Below, one piece after another: positions 21,446 through 33,103 of a stretch of DNA of 64,000 bases. Below the pieces are notes generated by a model, which made no database searches, was not told the DNA's origin, and worked only from the letters and a program-made list of their open reading frames with translations. Location of the stretch: the NCBI GenBank assembly GCA_030340625.1, contig JAOPHQ010002302.1, forward strand, positions 62,001-126,000, written 5' to 3'. Both the position numbers and the translations under genes were made by a program. The stretch is from Merluccius polli (taxonomy: Eukaryota > Chordata > Actinopteri > Gadiformes > Merlucciidae). Every line of letters begins with the position of its first letter. Within the stretch, counting starts at the first letter, position 1.

Positions 21446-22604
21446 ATGGTTATGTGCGTTGTAAACGGTTGTGATAGTAAGTCGAAGGTGTACTTTACTA
21501 TCATGTTTCATAGAATTCCAACGAAAGACAACGAACGAAAGAATCAATGGCTGGCTGCTCTGAACATAGATCTCAGAACACCGGTAGAGTCGATAAAGAA
21601 ATGGCGTGTTTGCTCAGAGCATTTCGCACCAGAAGACTATTTGGAAAACATGGACAGAGTTACCCATACCACAGTACGCCGTCTAAAGGATACGGCCATC
21701 CCAACAATCTTCAGAGCACAGACAGGACGAAGTGGATCATCACCCACGACTGTAAGTGTTTCAGTATTATATTTAGTTAGCTTGCACGACCAGATTATAG
21801 CGCTGCTGTTTGCTAACGTTACCCTAGGTTTTGCTAACGTTACCTGAGGCTAGGTTTGCCAACGTTAGCCCATTCGGCTTGCACAAAGCGTTTGTTGACG
21901 AGATATGCATACAGAAAGAAATGTGTTGGACCGTCAATATTGTTTAGCGACACTAAAAAACTGCCCTAGCATCTGCAAACCAGATTGGATTTCAAAAGTA
22001 ACAATTTGCCAATGCGCAACAGACTGAAAGTGTGTTGTCGCTTGTTTCTGAGTTCGCATGGTAATGATACCTTTTCTCAAACTCTTGTTTATAATGTGGT
22101 TTTACCGCTGTTGAAAGAATATAGTGTTGGGGCAGATCGTTTAGCTTGCAACAGTGTTATTGCCTGCATGAGATAGCATAACCATTTTTGTGTGTGTGTG
22201 TCAATTATCAATCAGGGTGAGCTTGGAAGCACACGGCAGGATCTACCGGAACCTGATGACTGCTACAGCCTTTTTGCAGGTTTACCTCAGTCAACCCCTC
22301 AGAAATCCAGACCTGCAGCACTTCCAGCAGAGTTCAAAGTCCCATTACCCTTGCAGCGGACTAGTCCTGCAAAGACAGTGATGGGTATTCGCCCATCTGC
22401 TGCCCTGGCACCCACATGGACACAGCTGGTAGGCTAATGGTTTCTCAAGACCTATTTTCATGGAACTCTGTCATAAGTAGACGTAATTTAATTTGATTTC
22501 TCTATCATTTGTAGGACCCTTCCTCTTCGTCCACTGCCATGGCTGCTTGCAGTCCAAGGAAAAGTCTAATATTTGATGTGAGTAGCCAGGTTATATGCCA
22601 GCCA

Positions 22605-22677
<73 letters not shown>

Positions 22678-25668
22678 CATATACACACACATCACATACA
22701 TACACACATACACACACACATACTCACTCACTCACACACAGAGTTGATAAATATTTGCAGCATGACAAAGTGGCATAAGGAATTAAAATAAGGAACTAAA
22801 TATTGCAATATTCTATTGTCAATAACAGGATCCACATAACATTGAATCTGCTGGAATGGACATCAGTTCAACATCGGCCTTTGACATCAGCATGTGCTCA
22901 GAGCCTGCCGCAGATCCTGCTGACACCAGTTTTGCGCCCACAAGCCCTTCCACCTCTACCACAGGAAGCACTTCAAGCAGCTCTGGACCACTCGGAGGAT
23001 GGAAGGAGAGAAAGTGGATGGTGAATGAGTCCAAACTGATGGAGCTCTTCCAGAAGTGTAGCACTTGTGGAACTCTAATGTCTGAGGCAAACCAGACCAT
23101 TCACACATTTTGTAGCAGGATTACAGTGAGCTTTACATGCAACAATGGACATACTGGACATTGGGAATCATGTCCAAACACCCGCCAAATGGCGGACAAC
23201 AACCTGATATCAGCTGCAGCCACACTCTTCACTGGTGCGACATATACAGACATTGCTGAATGGGCTGGACTGATGAATTTGCAGATACCTAAGAAAAGCA
23301 CCTTTTACAACATTCAGGCATGCTACCTTATTCCTGTGATTGACGCAGCATACAAGAAGCAGGAATACATGGTAAAAGCACGTCTAATCTCCCAGACACT
23401 GGATGGTGAGGGAGTGCAACTCTGTGGAGACGGGAGAAGTGACAGTCCAGGCCATTCATGCAAATACACTACATATTCCTTCATGGATGACTCCTCAAGT
23501 CAGATAGTTACCTTCGATCTGATTCAGGTAAGAGAGATGGACACAAAACTAGAGTCACTTTACTAACAAGTTTTGTCTAAAATGTAAAACTGTAAACTTG
23601 TTCCCTTTAGGTGTCCCAGGCTACTAGCTCCGTAGCTATGGAACCAATGGGCTTCAGGAAAGGTTTGGAGAAGCTTTTGGATGAAGGCCTTGCCATCAAA
23701 GTCATCACAACTGACAGACATCCATCCATCAGAAAATTGATGAGAGAGGAGTACACGAACATCATACACCAATTCGACCCATGGCATGTGGCAAAAGGTT
23801 AGTCTACTGTTATTGTAAGCTGTTGGGAAATGGAGCACAGCCCCCGGACACTGCTCCCATTGCACTTTGTCGTCTGGGAGTCTGTTACATTAGGAAGTAC
23901 ACCCTTCTTGAGCACATTGTCTGAAGTTCATTCCCAGTATAATAATTTACTTGTGTAATTCAGGGATGAAGAAGAAGCTGGTTGCCGCGTCCAATCGAAG
24001 GAACTGCAAAGACCTTGCCCCTTGGGTGAAGAGTGTGAGTAACCACATGTGGTGGAGCTGCTGCTCATCCAAAGGAGATGCAACGGTACACAAGCTTACA
24101 CACACATTCCCTTGCAAAATGAAAGTGTACTTGTTTGCTCATATGTTTGCTGTTTGATGGTGTAATGCAGAATGAAATTACTAGTTAATACTAATGCCAC
24201 ATGTTTGCCCCTCATAATGTCATGGCATGCAATAACTATGTTTCTCCAGACACATTGGAAAGAACGCTAGTATACCAACACAATTTTCTGCCTGGTCTCT
24301 CATGTTGTCAGGAATTGCACAGACGATGGACATCAATCCTCTACCATATTTCGGGGGTTCATCGCTGGGAAGATAATGGCAGGGAATATCAATGCTACCA
24401 CAAAGAGCTATCACCAGACCAGCAACAGATGAAGAAATGGTTGTCCGTGGATTCCCCTGCCTACAAAGCATTGCTCGAAATAGTGATGGACAAACGTCTA
24501 CTGAAAGACTTACAGCAAATGACACTTTTCAAACACACAGGTATGTTTGAGATGGATGTGCAGGTAGGGTTGTGCTCTGATGACATGACTTAGTTTGGCA
24601 CCAGGTGAGGTGTGAAACGCCAACGATCGTTGAATGGGTTTCGGGGGTAAGCCATTGAGAACTATCCCAGCCCAAAGGTGTGAGGTTAACTCAATTATCA
24701 TATGCATAGTTGAACCAAAGGTTGTCAGACCAGTTCTCAGGAAGAGCCAGAGCAATTTGCTTTGAGATAGGTTGAACCTCTGAACTTTTGTGAACCTTTC
24801 TACCAATTTACATGGGAATAAACTACTTTGCTGTATCAGTCCAGAAGAAGAGAAAACGGTTCTTTTTTTTTTTTCTTACAATGAAAAGGATGCTTTGATT
24901 TGCAAAGATTGGATTGTCAAAAAGACAGTCCTTTTCAGATCATGCCCACACATTTTTCATATTTTTTATTTCAGTTCTCTAATTTCTACTGTCATTTTTG
25001 TTGTGTTTTACTAGGACAACTTGAAGTATTCCACAATGCCCTGCTAAAATACTGTCCGAAGCGGCTCCACTTCGAGTATGCAGCGATGCAGGCAAGAACG
25101 ATGTTGGCCGTTATGGACCACAACGAAAACCATTCTTCATCTCGAGAACAGGCAAAATCAGCAGCAGGTAATACCTACAAATATTCCAAATTCAAAAGCT
25201 CTCCTATAACCATCCTACTGTATATTTCTTACTGGAGATATTCGTGGTGTCAATCATATAGATGTTAGTCAATGATCAATACATAATCTCTATTCTAGAT
25301 TTACGGTACGACTGAACAAGTTGTATAAGAGGCCTCTAATGACAAATAATATAACCATTTTTAATTAACAACACTTTCATGGGTGTATAATTTCAGGACT
25401 CCCAAGACACAACGTTGTCTTTCAAAAACAATCCAAGCAGTGGATTGCTAGACCCATCTACACAAAGACAACACAAGTATTCAGAGATGGACTCATGGAG
25501 GGAGTGTTTGAAAGACGGCTGGATCCAACAGTAAAATACAAGGAATCGGCATCCCATGTTCGAATCCCTCGTTTGCCAGCTAACATCGCCTTACAGCCAA
25601 AACCTAGCAAGGAAGATGTCCTAAGAGCCTACACATCAAGGTTTAAAGGTCCATCAGAGAGGCTGTGA
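21446..25668 (+). CDS. Kolobok transposase with N-terminal THAP domain
   Basis: Nine GT-AG exons: 21446-21751, 22216-22428, 22515-22577, 22829-23527, 23611-23797, 23964-24085, 24312-24540, 25015-25167, 25397-25668. Phases match at every junction and total 2244 bp (747 residues plus stop) with no interruption. Residues 1-90 form a THAP zinc finger: Cys4, Cys9, a CSEHF Cys-x2-His pair and an AIPTIF box, which bind the transposon ends. A Ser/Thr-rich linker is followed by a CxxC-containing region and an RNase H-like catalytic core with candidate acidic residues in CGDGRSDSPG and VITTDRHPSI, then FDPWHVAKG and WWSCC. The last exons hold LPRHNVVFQKQ and the end. This copy could be active. Confidence 0.82.
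22615..22672. repeat. (AT)n microsatellite in transposase intron 3
   Basis: About 58 bp of AT dinucleotides followed by a CA/CATA-rich stretch to about 22740, between transposase exons 3 and 4. Confidence 0.9.
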
Positions 25669-26243
25669 TTGTTGTCATCTAGAAATTAAAATGAACACAT
25701 ACACACTGGCTCCCCATAAACCTTTGGTCACTACATTTTCACTCGTATAAACCAATCAAATGCAGACTACTGTATCTTTAGGGCTTTACCCAGTTTTTAT
25801 ATTTATATTTTCAACTTACATTTTGTATTATTTAATAAAGTATGGTATTTCTCAATGTATGACTCTCCTTTTGTTTGTACACATCTGCTAGACCTATGTG
25901 TTTTAAAGTACAATTTTTACATGAAATGTTTGGTACAATTTTATGTGAAGTGTTACAGTAAGAAATGGCAACTGCCTAAATATCATGTAATTATTCTTCT
26001 CATATAAATATCATGGCGTTACATTAGCATTATCAATGGAATTACGAATACAAACAAGCACCGATTTCGTAGGCATGAAGGAAAAGCTTTATTTACAAAA
26101 ATCAAATGATGACACCAAGGTCAGACACATTTCTTCAGATGTTGTTCACAACTTGTGCAATATCGAATATAAATAATCTTTCAACTAGTACAAAATGTGG
26201 ACTCCATAACTGGAACAGGCCAACAGCAGTCACCGTAAACAAA

Positions 26244-26964
26244 CTACAGTATATGTATTGCGTCCTCTGCTTCTTGAAATCCGACATATACTCCAGACTC
26301 TGATGGATATCTTCGGCGAATGGCACCAACAACACACGATGGCAATGGTTTTCGGTTGCCTCTGCCCAGAGTCTCTCCCTTGAGGGCCCACTCTATGATG
26401 ATGCGGTATGACACCAACCTGCACTGACTAAGAAGATGGCAAATAATGAATAACCTATAACTGTAATAAATGCCTATTAACAGAAAATGGTATAAAGCTT
26501 TGAACAACACTGTAATGATTACAGAAATTACTTACTCTACAGATAGTTGTCCATCAGGCCCGTCAGGTATGGGACGCTTTGTCCAGTTTATCTTATCACA
26601 CCGGAAAAAAAAAGTCGACAACTGCTGGATGCAGCATTGCTACGAAGTGCTCGTCTGCTGTGACACAGGAGAAATCCTGTTCGGGTTGTTCGTCCCTCGC
26701 CATGGATGGCAAGACTTGGTCCCACTCCGTACAACAAAGGCACTCAGTCTCCGTAGGCATGGGCTGACAAACCCCACAGTTGCACCACCAGTTTGAGTTC
26801 GCTCTCGTCCTCAATTCAGTCTCAGTCTGCTCGACTACATTCCGTTGCCTTTCTCTTTCCAAGAACTCTTCTTCAGTATATTCAGGTTCAAACATATAGG
26901 GCTCTGGATCTACATCTGCACCAAAGTACAAATCATCTGCGTCGTCTATTTCAAAAGTAGCCAT
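26244..26964 (-). CDS. Kolobok accessory protein, P2X7 C-terminus-like Cys-rich domain
   Basis: Two exons on the minus strand: 26964-26536 (start MATFEIDDADD; an upstream Met at 26988 is possible) and 26427-26244, joined by a GTAAGT/TCTTAG intron in phase. After an acidic N-terminus come WWCNCGVCQPMPTETECLCC in exon 1, then a CDKINW...IPDG segment, and in exon 2 a YRIIIEW...LGRGNRKPLPSCVVGAIRRR stretch ending YVGFQ. This Cys pattern and the GRGNR-x-PSCVV-x-IR block match the cytoplasmic zinc-binding ballast of P2X7 receptors, without any channel domain. A one-base shift at a nine-A run (about 26604-26612) is needed to join WWCNC to CDKINW, so this copy may be broken or miscalled there. Its function is unknown. 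Confidence 0.65.
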
Positions 26965-27015
26965 GCCGATGAAATCAATACTCAACAATAGCAGGTAATC
27001 ACGTTGGTTGTATTG

Positions 27016-27431
27016 CCGGAAGAAGCCTACAGGGACTATTGACGCGCTGCGTCATATCACTGCGCCCATGGTACTACCTTTGCAACTTTCCTTGATTATT
27101 ACGCCAGAATGAGAGTATAGTTCCGGGTAAAATCAGCCTAGAAAATCACCACGTTTCATTTTCCGCTGGTCTTATTGCACTTTCAAACTTGAGAAGAGAC
27201 AAGTTAAAAATGGGAAAAAATACGGAAATCGTAGTCACTTCTAAGCGTGATGCTATCGGGCGAGATGCTAATGGTCTAATCCGATTCAAGCAACTATGAT
27301 AGGCTACAGCAAAAAGTTGTACCGCCAGACTCACAGAACGGCTGGATGAACGGGAAAAGGGTAAAGCTCGATTGTTTTGTTCGAGGGAAGGTGGGAAATG
27401 AGCTTATTTCCAAAAATGGTGGAGTGTTCCT
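27016..27431 (-). repeat. Kolobok right terminal inverted repeat
   Basis: Inverted partner of the left repeat, ending GGAGTGTTCCT before TTAA at 27432-27435. The accessory gene's start codon lies about 50 bp inside this repeat, and the transposase start lies about 75 bp inside the left repeat, so the repeats probably act as promoters. Confidence 0.9.
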
Positions 27432-27435
27432 TTAA

Positions 27436-28089
27436 GAAGTTGGGCAAAACCCTATAGACTTACCGTTTCTCACTCAATAGGTTGTTCGACTTATGAATGA
27501 AATCCCACAACCACCAATATGTATGGTGGCCTATCCGGGTTTCATCAACATCTGTTTGGACGTTTTCGTCCTCCAGTCACAAAACAAGTATAGAGCAGAC
27601 TATGGGCATTTACTGCACAGATGAATGCCCAAGTAACTATTTTATACGTTTTTCAATACATTACATGATTTCTCTAATAATTGTAACCAGTGGTTTGGCC
27701 TATGTATACATTTGGACAATAATGTGCATGACGATCAAGATGAAAACAAGAACTGTTTGCATTTGGGTCTTATGTATTTCACATGTCAGCAATTCAATCA
27801 GAATTAAAAAAAAAAAAAAAAAACATTGTGACTTACTTGTAGACTTACTACAAGTACTTCTCTACTTTTTAGCTGTACTGCATGAAGGCCATCATCAAAA
27901 TTGAATATATATGAAGTATTATAAATTGAGCATAGCGTTAGTTCAGGCAGGCCACAAAGTCAGGCTCAGCCCGCCATACAGATATGATCTCAGCTAGTCA
28001 TAATCATAGTCATAGTTTTGCCGCTTCATGCATTATGTCTTTGAGTATGCAGAAGCGCGTCAAATAATGTAGTATTATTATTATAGACA
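27436..28089. other. Flank resuming after the Kolobok insertion
   Basis: The first 65 bp complete the split SANT-like frame (stop at 27498-27500). Beyond that I see AT-rich noncoding sequence with an A run at about 27807-27823. No further element is recognised. Confidence 0.45.
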
Positions 28090-28560
28090 TACATCAGCTG
28101 ATTCCCCTAGCTTCCTATTGGATACCATACACAGTCAGCTGACAGCTGAGCTGACTCCCCCTCAAGCACCCATTGGCAAATAGCATTCTTGGTGCCTTAT
28201 TTAAGCTGCTTCAGCCTGCCTATCTTCGCTGCTTTCTCTGCTAGCTTTGCAACCCACCTCTACCCCAGCTCCTCCTTTCATGTTGTATCTAATTAATCAA
28301 TGTCATTTTCTGATTGTCATTGATGCTTGCTCTGTTCTGTACCCTGGGGGTCTCTGCTGCCGCTCTCCTTGTCTTAAACTTTTCCATGTATGCACATGGA
28401 AGGGCAGGGAGGAGTGCTCCCCCTGCCTTAAGGTTTTCCACGTAGGCACGTGGAAGGACAAGGAGGTCCCAGAACAGAGCCATACCGCCAAATGTAATAT
28501 TCTGCTTTAGAATAAAAGATATTTTGACAAAAGTGGTCCTGACTAAACTGTATTTTGTGT
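28090..28560 (+). mobile_element. LTR-like promoter and polyA unit, possible solo LTR
   Basis: The segment holds inverted CCAAT boxes (ATTGG at about 28118 and 28171), a TATTTAA box near 28198, a transcribed-looking region with two hairpins (28381-28455) and an AATAAA signal at about 28511. This arrangement resembles U3-R-U5 of a retrotransposon LTR. I could not find TG/CA ends or a target duplication, so the call is tentative. Confidence 0.3.
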
Positions 28561-28787
28561 TCATAATGTCTTTGATAAGTTATAGAAACGTATTTCCTAA
28601 ACTGTAGTAATGAAGAGTACTATCACTCACAATATAGCATGCATTCAATACCTCCCCTAATCATTTAGAGTATCATTACTGAAGGCCTGTAGAATGGTAA
28701 CATGGGCCAGGAATATGCCTTTTGCTTGATAGGTCCCCTTTAACAGATGTGCATCCATTAAGATAAAAAACATGCCTAAATATAGAA

Positions 28788-28890
<103 letters not shown>

Positions 28891-29299
28891 GTTGTCTGGC
28901 TGCATGGTCACACAGGAAGGCTGTGCTTCTCTGGCCTCAGCTCTGAGCTCCAACCCCTCCCATCTGAGAGAGCTGGACCTGAGCTACAATCACCCTGCAG
29001 GAGACTCAGGAGTTACACTGCTCTCAGCTGGACTGGAGGATCCAGGCTGGAGTCTGGACACTCTTGGGTATGGAAAGGACAGCTCACCACTCAGTGACAA
29101 TGTCTCCTACAAGGATTCAACCACCTGCTAGATGAAGCGGTTTCAAAACGCAGCTATAACTCATGTTGTGTAGAAAGTGATGATCCAGCAGATTATGAAT
29201 ATGAATGTTTCCATGTTTAAAGACATGCTGCTCTCACTGTGCTTCCCCCCAGTGTGGAGCATGGTGGAGTGTGGAGGCTGAAACCAGCTCTAAAGAAGT

Positions 29300-30774
29300 G
29301 TAAGTGTCTGTTTAGTTTGATTCATCACAACACACATTAACTATTTAGATGGAAAGTTCATTGATGAAGAATCATTTATATTGATGAAGAATTATTTCAT
29401 TTGATGAGGAATCATTTCTTTTAGGACAGCAAAGTATTTTTCTTGACAGCAAAGTATTTAATTTAATGAATGATCATGGGAACACACATGGTAGCATTTA
29501 CCAAACATCTTTAGAGAGACAATGGGTGGACATGACTCTTATAGGGACACTTTCACATCATGGGCAGTAACAACAAGGGAAACAAAAGGTGAAGGGAGTG
29601 ACCTGGCCATGGCCAAGGCCAGGTTAATTTGCATTATACTATGGGGGGAAGTGGACATGTCTGCAAGGATGCAAGACAACTAAAGAAATCTACACAAGAA
29701 GGAAGTGAGGAGATTGGCATGGCCTCAGTACCACACTTCCTGGCTGCAGTGGCGATGCCAATGCTAACTAACTTAACACCCCCTTAATTGGAGAGAGGAC
29801 GGGAGCTTTTCCTAGGTGCAAAGATACTTTATACAAAGGCTTATAGAAGCTTATATATTTGATTTGGTGTATAGTTCATATATTCCACGACATCCATCTA
29901 CACAGCAGTAGGTGACATCCGTTCATTCAAATCCTACTGGGAATGAAGATGATGCATCTTATATTAATATTGTTAGCAATGAAATCTGTAGTGGCTAGTC
30001 TTAAAGTATTTTCTGAGCCAGTATAGGTAATGTTACTCAGTTTCGTGGTTTCTTGTAGAGGCATAGTAGATAATGGAGATGAGGAGATGTGTGTGTGTGT
30101 GTGACATAACTGAATTGAAAACCTCCTCTCTCTCCAACACCTCAACATCTAATTAAACAAACAGACCTTTTCCATACTTAAATGGAAACAAAATCAAACA
30201 GCCCTTTACTGTGAGTGCTTCTAGATATCAGATACTAGTAGGGAAAGATACCGCATGGCTACGGTTGAATATCTAAATCCTTCTGGCGTTGTTTCTTCAC
30301 CAGCGCTGCACCTGTCGCTTCATTAGCCTGACCTGCACTCGGTCTCACGCAGTGCTACCCCTCACCTGCACTAGGTGTCATTAAAAATAACTAAGTCCAA
30401 TAGGTATTATTGTTATATTATTTATTCATGAGCATTATTAGTAGTATTGTTATTATTATTAGACATAATCATATAATAATCATGCATAATGTTATTAATA
30501 ATAGCTATTATGTGTTGTTGTTATTATTATTATTATTATTAGACATAAGAACATAGTAATTATGCTATTACTAACATTATTAATCATAGTAATTATGTGT
30601 ATTTTATATTCAGAACATGATAAAATACTATTAATGTTTGCATTATTATTGCTATGATTTAATGTGTGTTAATATATTAGACATTATTATAATAACATGA
30701 TTAATGATGCATGAATTTCATATTAGATTTGAACTAGAATACTATTTGTATTAGGGGTGATGCTAGTTATTCTC

Positions 30775-30811
<37 letters not shown>

Positions 30812-30859
30812 TTAATAATAATGGTTTAGCAGCCTAATCATGTCTTGTTATCCCATCAG
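29300..30859 (+). other. NLR2 last intron
   Basis: The donor-proximal 50 bp and a block near 29886-29930 (ACAGCAGTAGGTGACATCCG) recur in the TRIM intron (from 43824 and at about 43892). The AT-rich end (about 30420-30830) matches 850-1080 on the other strand. Apart from an (AAT)n run at 30775-30808, nothing else is recognised. Confidence 0.6.
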
Positions 30860-31410
30860 ATGCCTGTGAACCCACATTGGACCCAGACACAGCCCACAGA
30901 CGTCTCTCTCTGTCTGAGGACAACAGAAAGGTGACGGCTGTTGGAGAGGATCAGTCGTATCTTGATCACCCAGAGAGATTTGACTACTGGTCCCAGGTGT
31001 TGTGTAGAGAGGGTCTGACTGGCCGCTGTTACTGGGAGGTTGAGAGGAGAGGAGAGGTTGTAATAGGGGTGACATACAGAGGAATCGCAAGGAGAGGAGA
31101 GGGTGATGACAGCAGGTTTGGAAGGAACAACAAGTCCTGGAGACTTTATTGTAATGATAGTCGTTACTCTGCCTGGTACAACGGTAGTAAAACAGCCATC
31201 CGTCTCCCCCCCCCTGTCTCTACCAGAGTAGGAGTGTATCTGGACCGGCCTGCTGGCACTCTGTCCTTCTACAGAGTGTCCCCAGGTGTAGGAGGGTCCT
31301 CAGACACAATGACACACATCCACACCTTTCAGACCACATTCACCCAGGAGGACCTCCTCCCTGGGTTTAGGATATATCCTGGTTCCTCAGTGTCTCTGTG
31401 TGGGTTGTAG
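30860..31410 (+). CDS. B30.2 (PRY-SPRY) exon of the second NLR
   Basis: An open 551-bp exon starting YACEPTLDPDTAHRRLSLSE (Tyr completed by the linker exon). PRY-SPRY signatures are LDP, DHPERFDYWSQVLCREGL, GRCYWEVE, RVGVYLDRPAGTLSFYRV, HTFQTTFTQED and PGFRI. B30.2 domains bind protein or other ligands and are joined to NLRs and TRIMs in fish. The exon is intact although the upstream gene is incomplete. Confidence 0.85.
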
Positions 31411-32130
31411 TTTATGATCATCATATCACTGCCAAAAATCGTGAGCAAAAATGACAGTGTGCGTGTACAACTAACACATCAATTAATTAGGTTAATACAT
31501 ATAATATATAATCAGTTGATATTTGAGAAAAGGGGACCTATTTAAATGTATCCTATTCTTATGGTAAATCAGTGGAGGCTTCTATAAGACTACAGGTAAA
31601 AAAGGTTTTTAAAAAAATTTAAAAAAATCTTACAATCCCATTTTCAGTGCTTTGAAACAGAAATACAGTCAGTAAGACGAGCTGTTTTCCTGAAATCAAT
31701 TCTGTGAGTGACAACAGCGCCGCCCGCGGTGGAACAGATAATTACAGTGAAGCAGACTTTCCTTCTGCTTCACCACCATACGTCACTTTTCCCATTGACT
31801 TCAATGTAAATCGAGTGAAACCCAGGCGGCTCGTGGTTTTATTCTGTTTCAATTGATCCTTATGGCAGATAAGTCCCACCCGTGAAGCAGTGACCGATAG
31901 GGTAGAATTTGAATGACACAACACTCTGGCCAGTCACCGCTTTCATTAGGCAGCTATCGTGAACTGACTTTGACAGTGACGACTGACGAACACATACATA
32001 CTTTGTTGAACATTCATTTAATAAGATACACCTTTTTTTCTGCGTCTGCGAAACTTGGCATTTGTTGCAATTGAAAGGAGAACAGTTAAATCCTTAGAAG
32101 GAACTCCCAGCTGGTATGTAAGGGATAATG
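31411..32130. other. Noncoding, no recognised gene
   Basis: AT-rich 3' flank of NLR2 followed by a more complex segment (about 31690-32100) that looks like degraded transposon sequence, but no superfamily signature was found. Confidence 0.35.
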
Positions 32131-32152
32131 CCCGACAAGGTGTCCATTAACA

Positions 32153-32214
32153 GAAATGAATGGACAACGCGGAGGCGTGAACCGCGGAGGACGGTTCACG
32201 CGAAGTCCATTCAT
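32153..32214. repeat. Imperfect inverted repeat
   Basis: GAATGGAC...GGCGTGAACCG pairs with CGGTTCACGC...GTCCATTC across a short CGGAGGA loop. It could be a terminal hairpin of an unrecognised element. Confidence 0.55.
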
Positions 32215-32399
32215 ATAATATCTAATCAATTAATAATACTTTAATGTGTTTTAGAGTTAAAATCGTGAGTTTTTTTTTTTATTTGTACAAATCGAGCGGA
32301 CTATTTAATCTCCCGTATGCAGGCGTTGCCAAGCAACGTGGGCATAGCGTCTTCGAGTTATTGTCCACTTCGCCAGGTGGGCAGAATAGGGGTTATGCG

Positions 32400-33103
32400 C
32401 AACATACTTCCGGTCTCATCATATCCGGTTCAGGTCCGCTGTACCGCGCTCACATTATTTTATTTATTAATCCGCACTTCCAGACCGTCGCCGGGGCTTC
32501 AGAGTAATGTGTCCGAGGAGAGCAGCCCTCTCCCGGACACACGCTAGCTTTTACCGCTGTTATTATTATTTTTTTTGTATCCATCTTTTCTTCTCACTAA
32601 CATTCAGATGTTAAAATCAAATAAAACGCCAACAGTAAAAAGGGCGAACTAGGTCAAGTCAATAGCTGTCGCCGTCAGTTCCTACCGCTGCTACCGGCTT
32701 TAACGACAAGCGGAAGTCAGGAGACCAGTTTTCCGGTTTGGTCACGTGACGCTCGGCATAAAGCCCATTTAACTACAAGGTAAGGTAAGAGATAAGAGAT
32801 AGGTTAGGCATGTTTTCTTGTGGCCTAGCAAGGTGGTTACTTCACTTAAGCTTTATAATGTTAAGTTAAAAATAAATGGACACTTTAATAATACAGCTGT
32901 CAGTGACCCAGAACAATGTATTCATTGAGGTAAACAATACAGTACCTCGTAAATAACCTCTATGTAACCTCTTTACAATAACTAATATTTTCATATTTTG
33001 TAGTGATTTAACTCTAAGTGTCTGGAGGGAAGAACAGGAGAGAGAGGACATCAGAATGCAGTACAGCAGGAATTGGAGGTGAACAGTTTAGGGAAAGAAA
33101 AGG
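32400..33103 (+). promoter_or_regulatory. Possible promoter with first exon(s) of an unrecognised transcript
   Basis: A CpG-containing stretch with ETS-like CTTCCGG (about 32406), TTTTCCGG (about 32730) and a palindromic GTCACGTGAC E-box (about 32740). It precedes an ACAAG/GTAAGG splice donor near 32780. A possible second exon (about 33004-33101) lies between a TTTTGTAG acceptor and an AAAAG/GTAGGC donor. No coding frame is conserved. The gene, if any, is not identified. Confidence 0.25.

Larger units (their letters stand above)
20965..27431 (+). mobile_element. Kolobok-type DNA transposon, complete, two genes
   Basis: A 6467-bp element bounded by TTAA on both sides (20961-20964 and 27432-27435). 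Its termini are inverted, AGGAACACTCC...GGAGTGTTCCT, and extend as inverted repeats of about 400 bp (20965 to about 21370 and about 27016 to 27431). TTAA duplications plus a THAP-domain transposase are the hallmarks of the Kolobok superfamily; piggyBac also uses TTAA but lacks THAP. It carries a plus-strand transposase gene (21446-25668) and a convergent minus-strand gene (26964-26244). Superfamily naming is by motif recognition only. Confidence 0.85.
28891..31410 (+). pseudogene. Second NLR, 3' part only (LRR, linker, B30.2)
   Basis: Three exons in register: LRR 28891-29067 (177 bp, [20 protein letters not shown]), linker 29253-29299 (VEHGGVWRLKPALKK) and B30.2 30860-31410. Exon borders are GT-AG and phases agree, ending in a proper stop. 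No FISNA-NACHT exon is found upstream; the nearest upstream sequence is Kolobok/SANT/LTR-like material. This is therefore a 3' fragment left by duplication or rearrangement unless a distant 5' part is spliced in. The LRR donor is weak (GG/GTATGG). It is nearly identical in exon and intron to the first NLR. Confidence 0.75.

Noticed and set aside
21446..21847. THAP-domain ORF as a host THAP gene
   Set aside because: It lies inside TTAA-flanked inverted repeats and splices into transposase exons, so it belongs to the Kolobok element.
24201..24311. Upstream extension of transposase exon 7 to a Met at 24201
   Set aside because: The in-phase acceptor TTGTCAG at 24310-24311 joins exon 6 correctly; the upstream part is intron.
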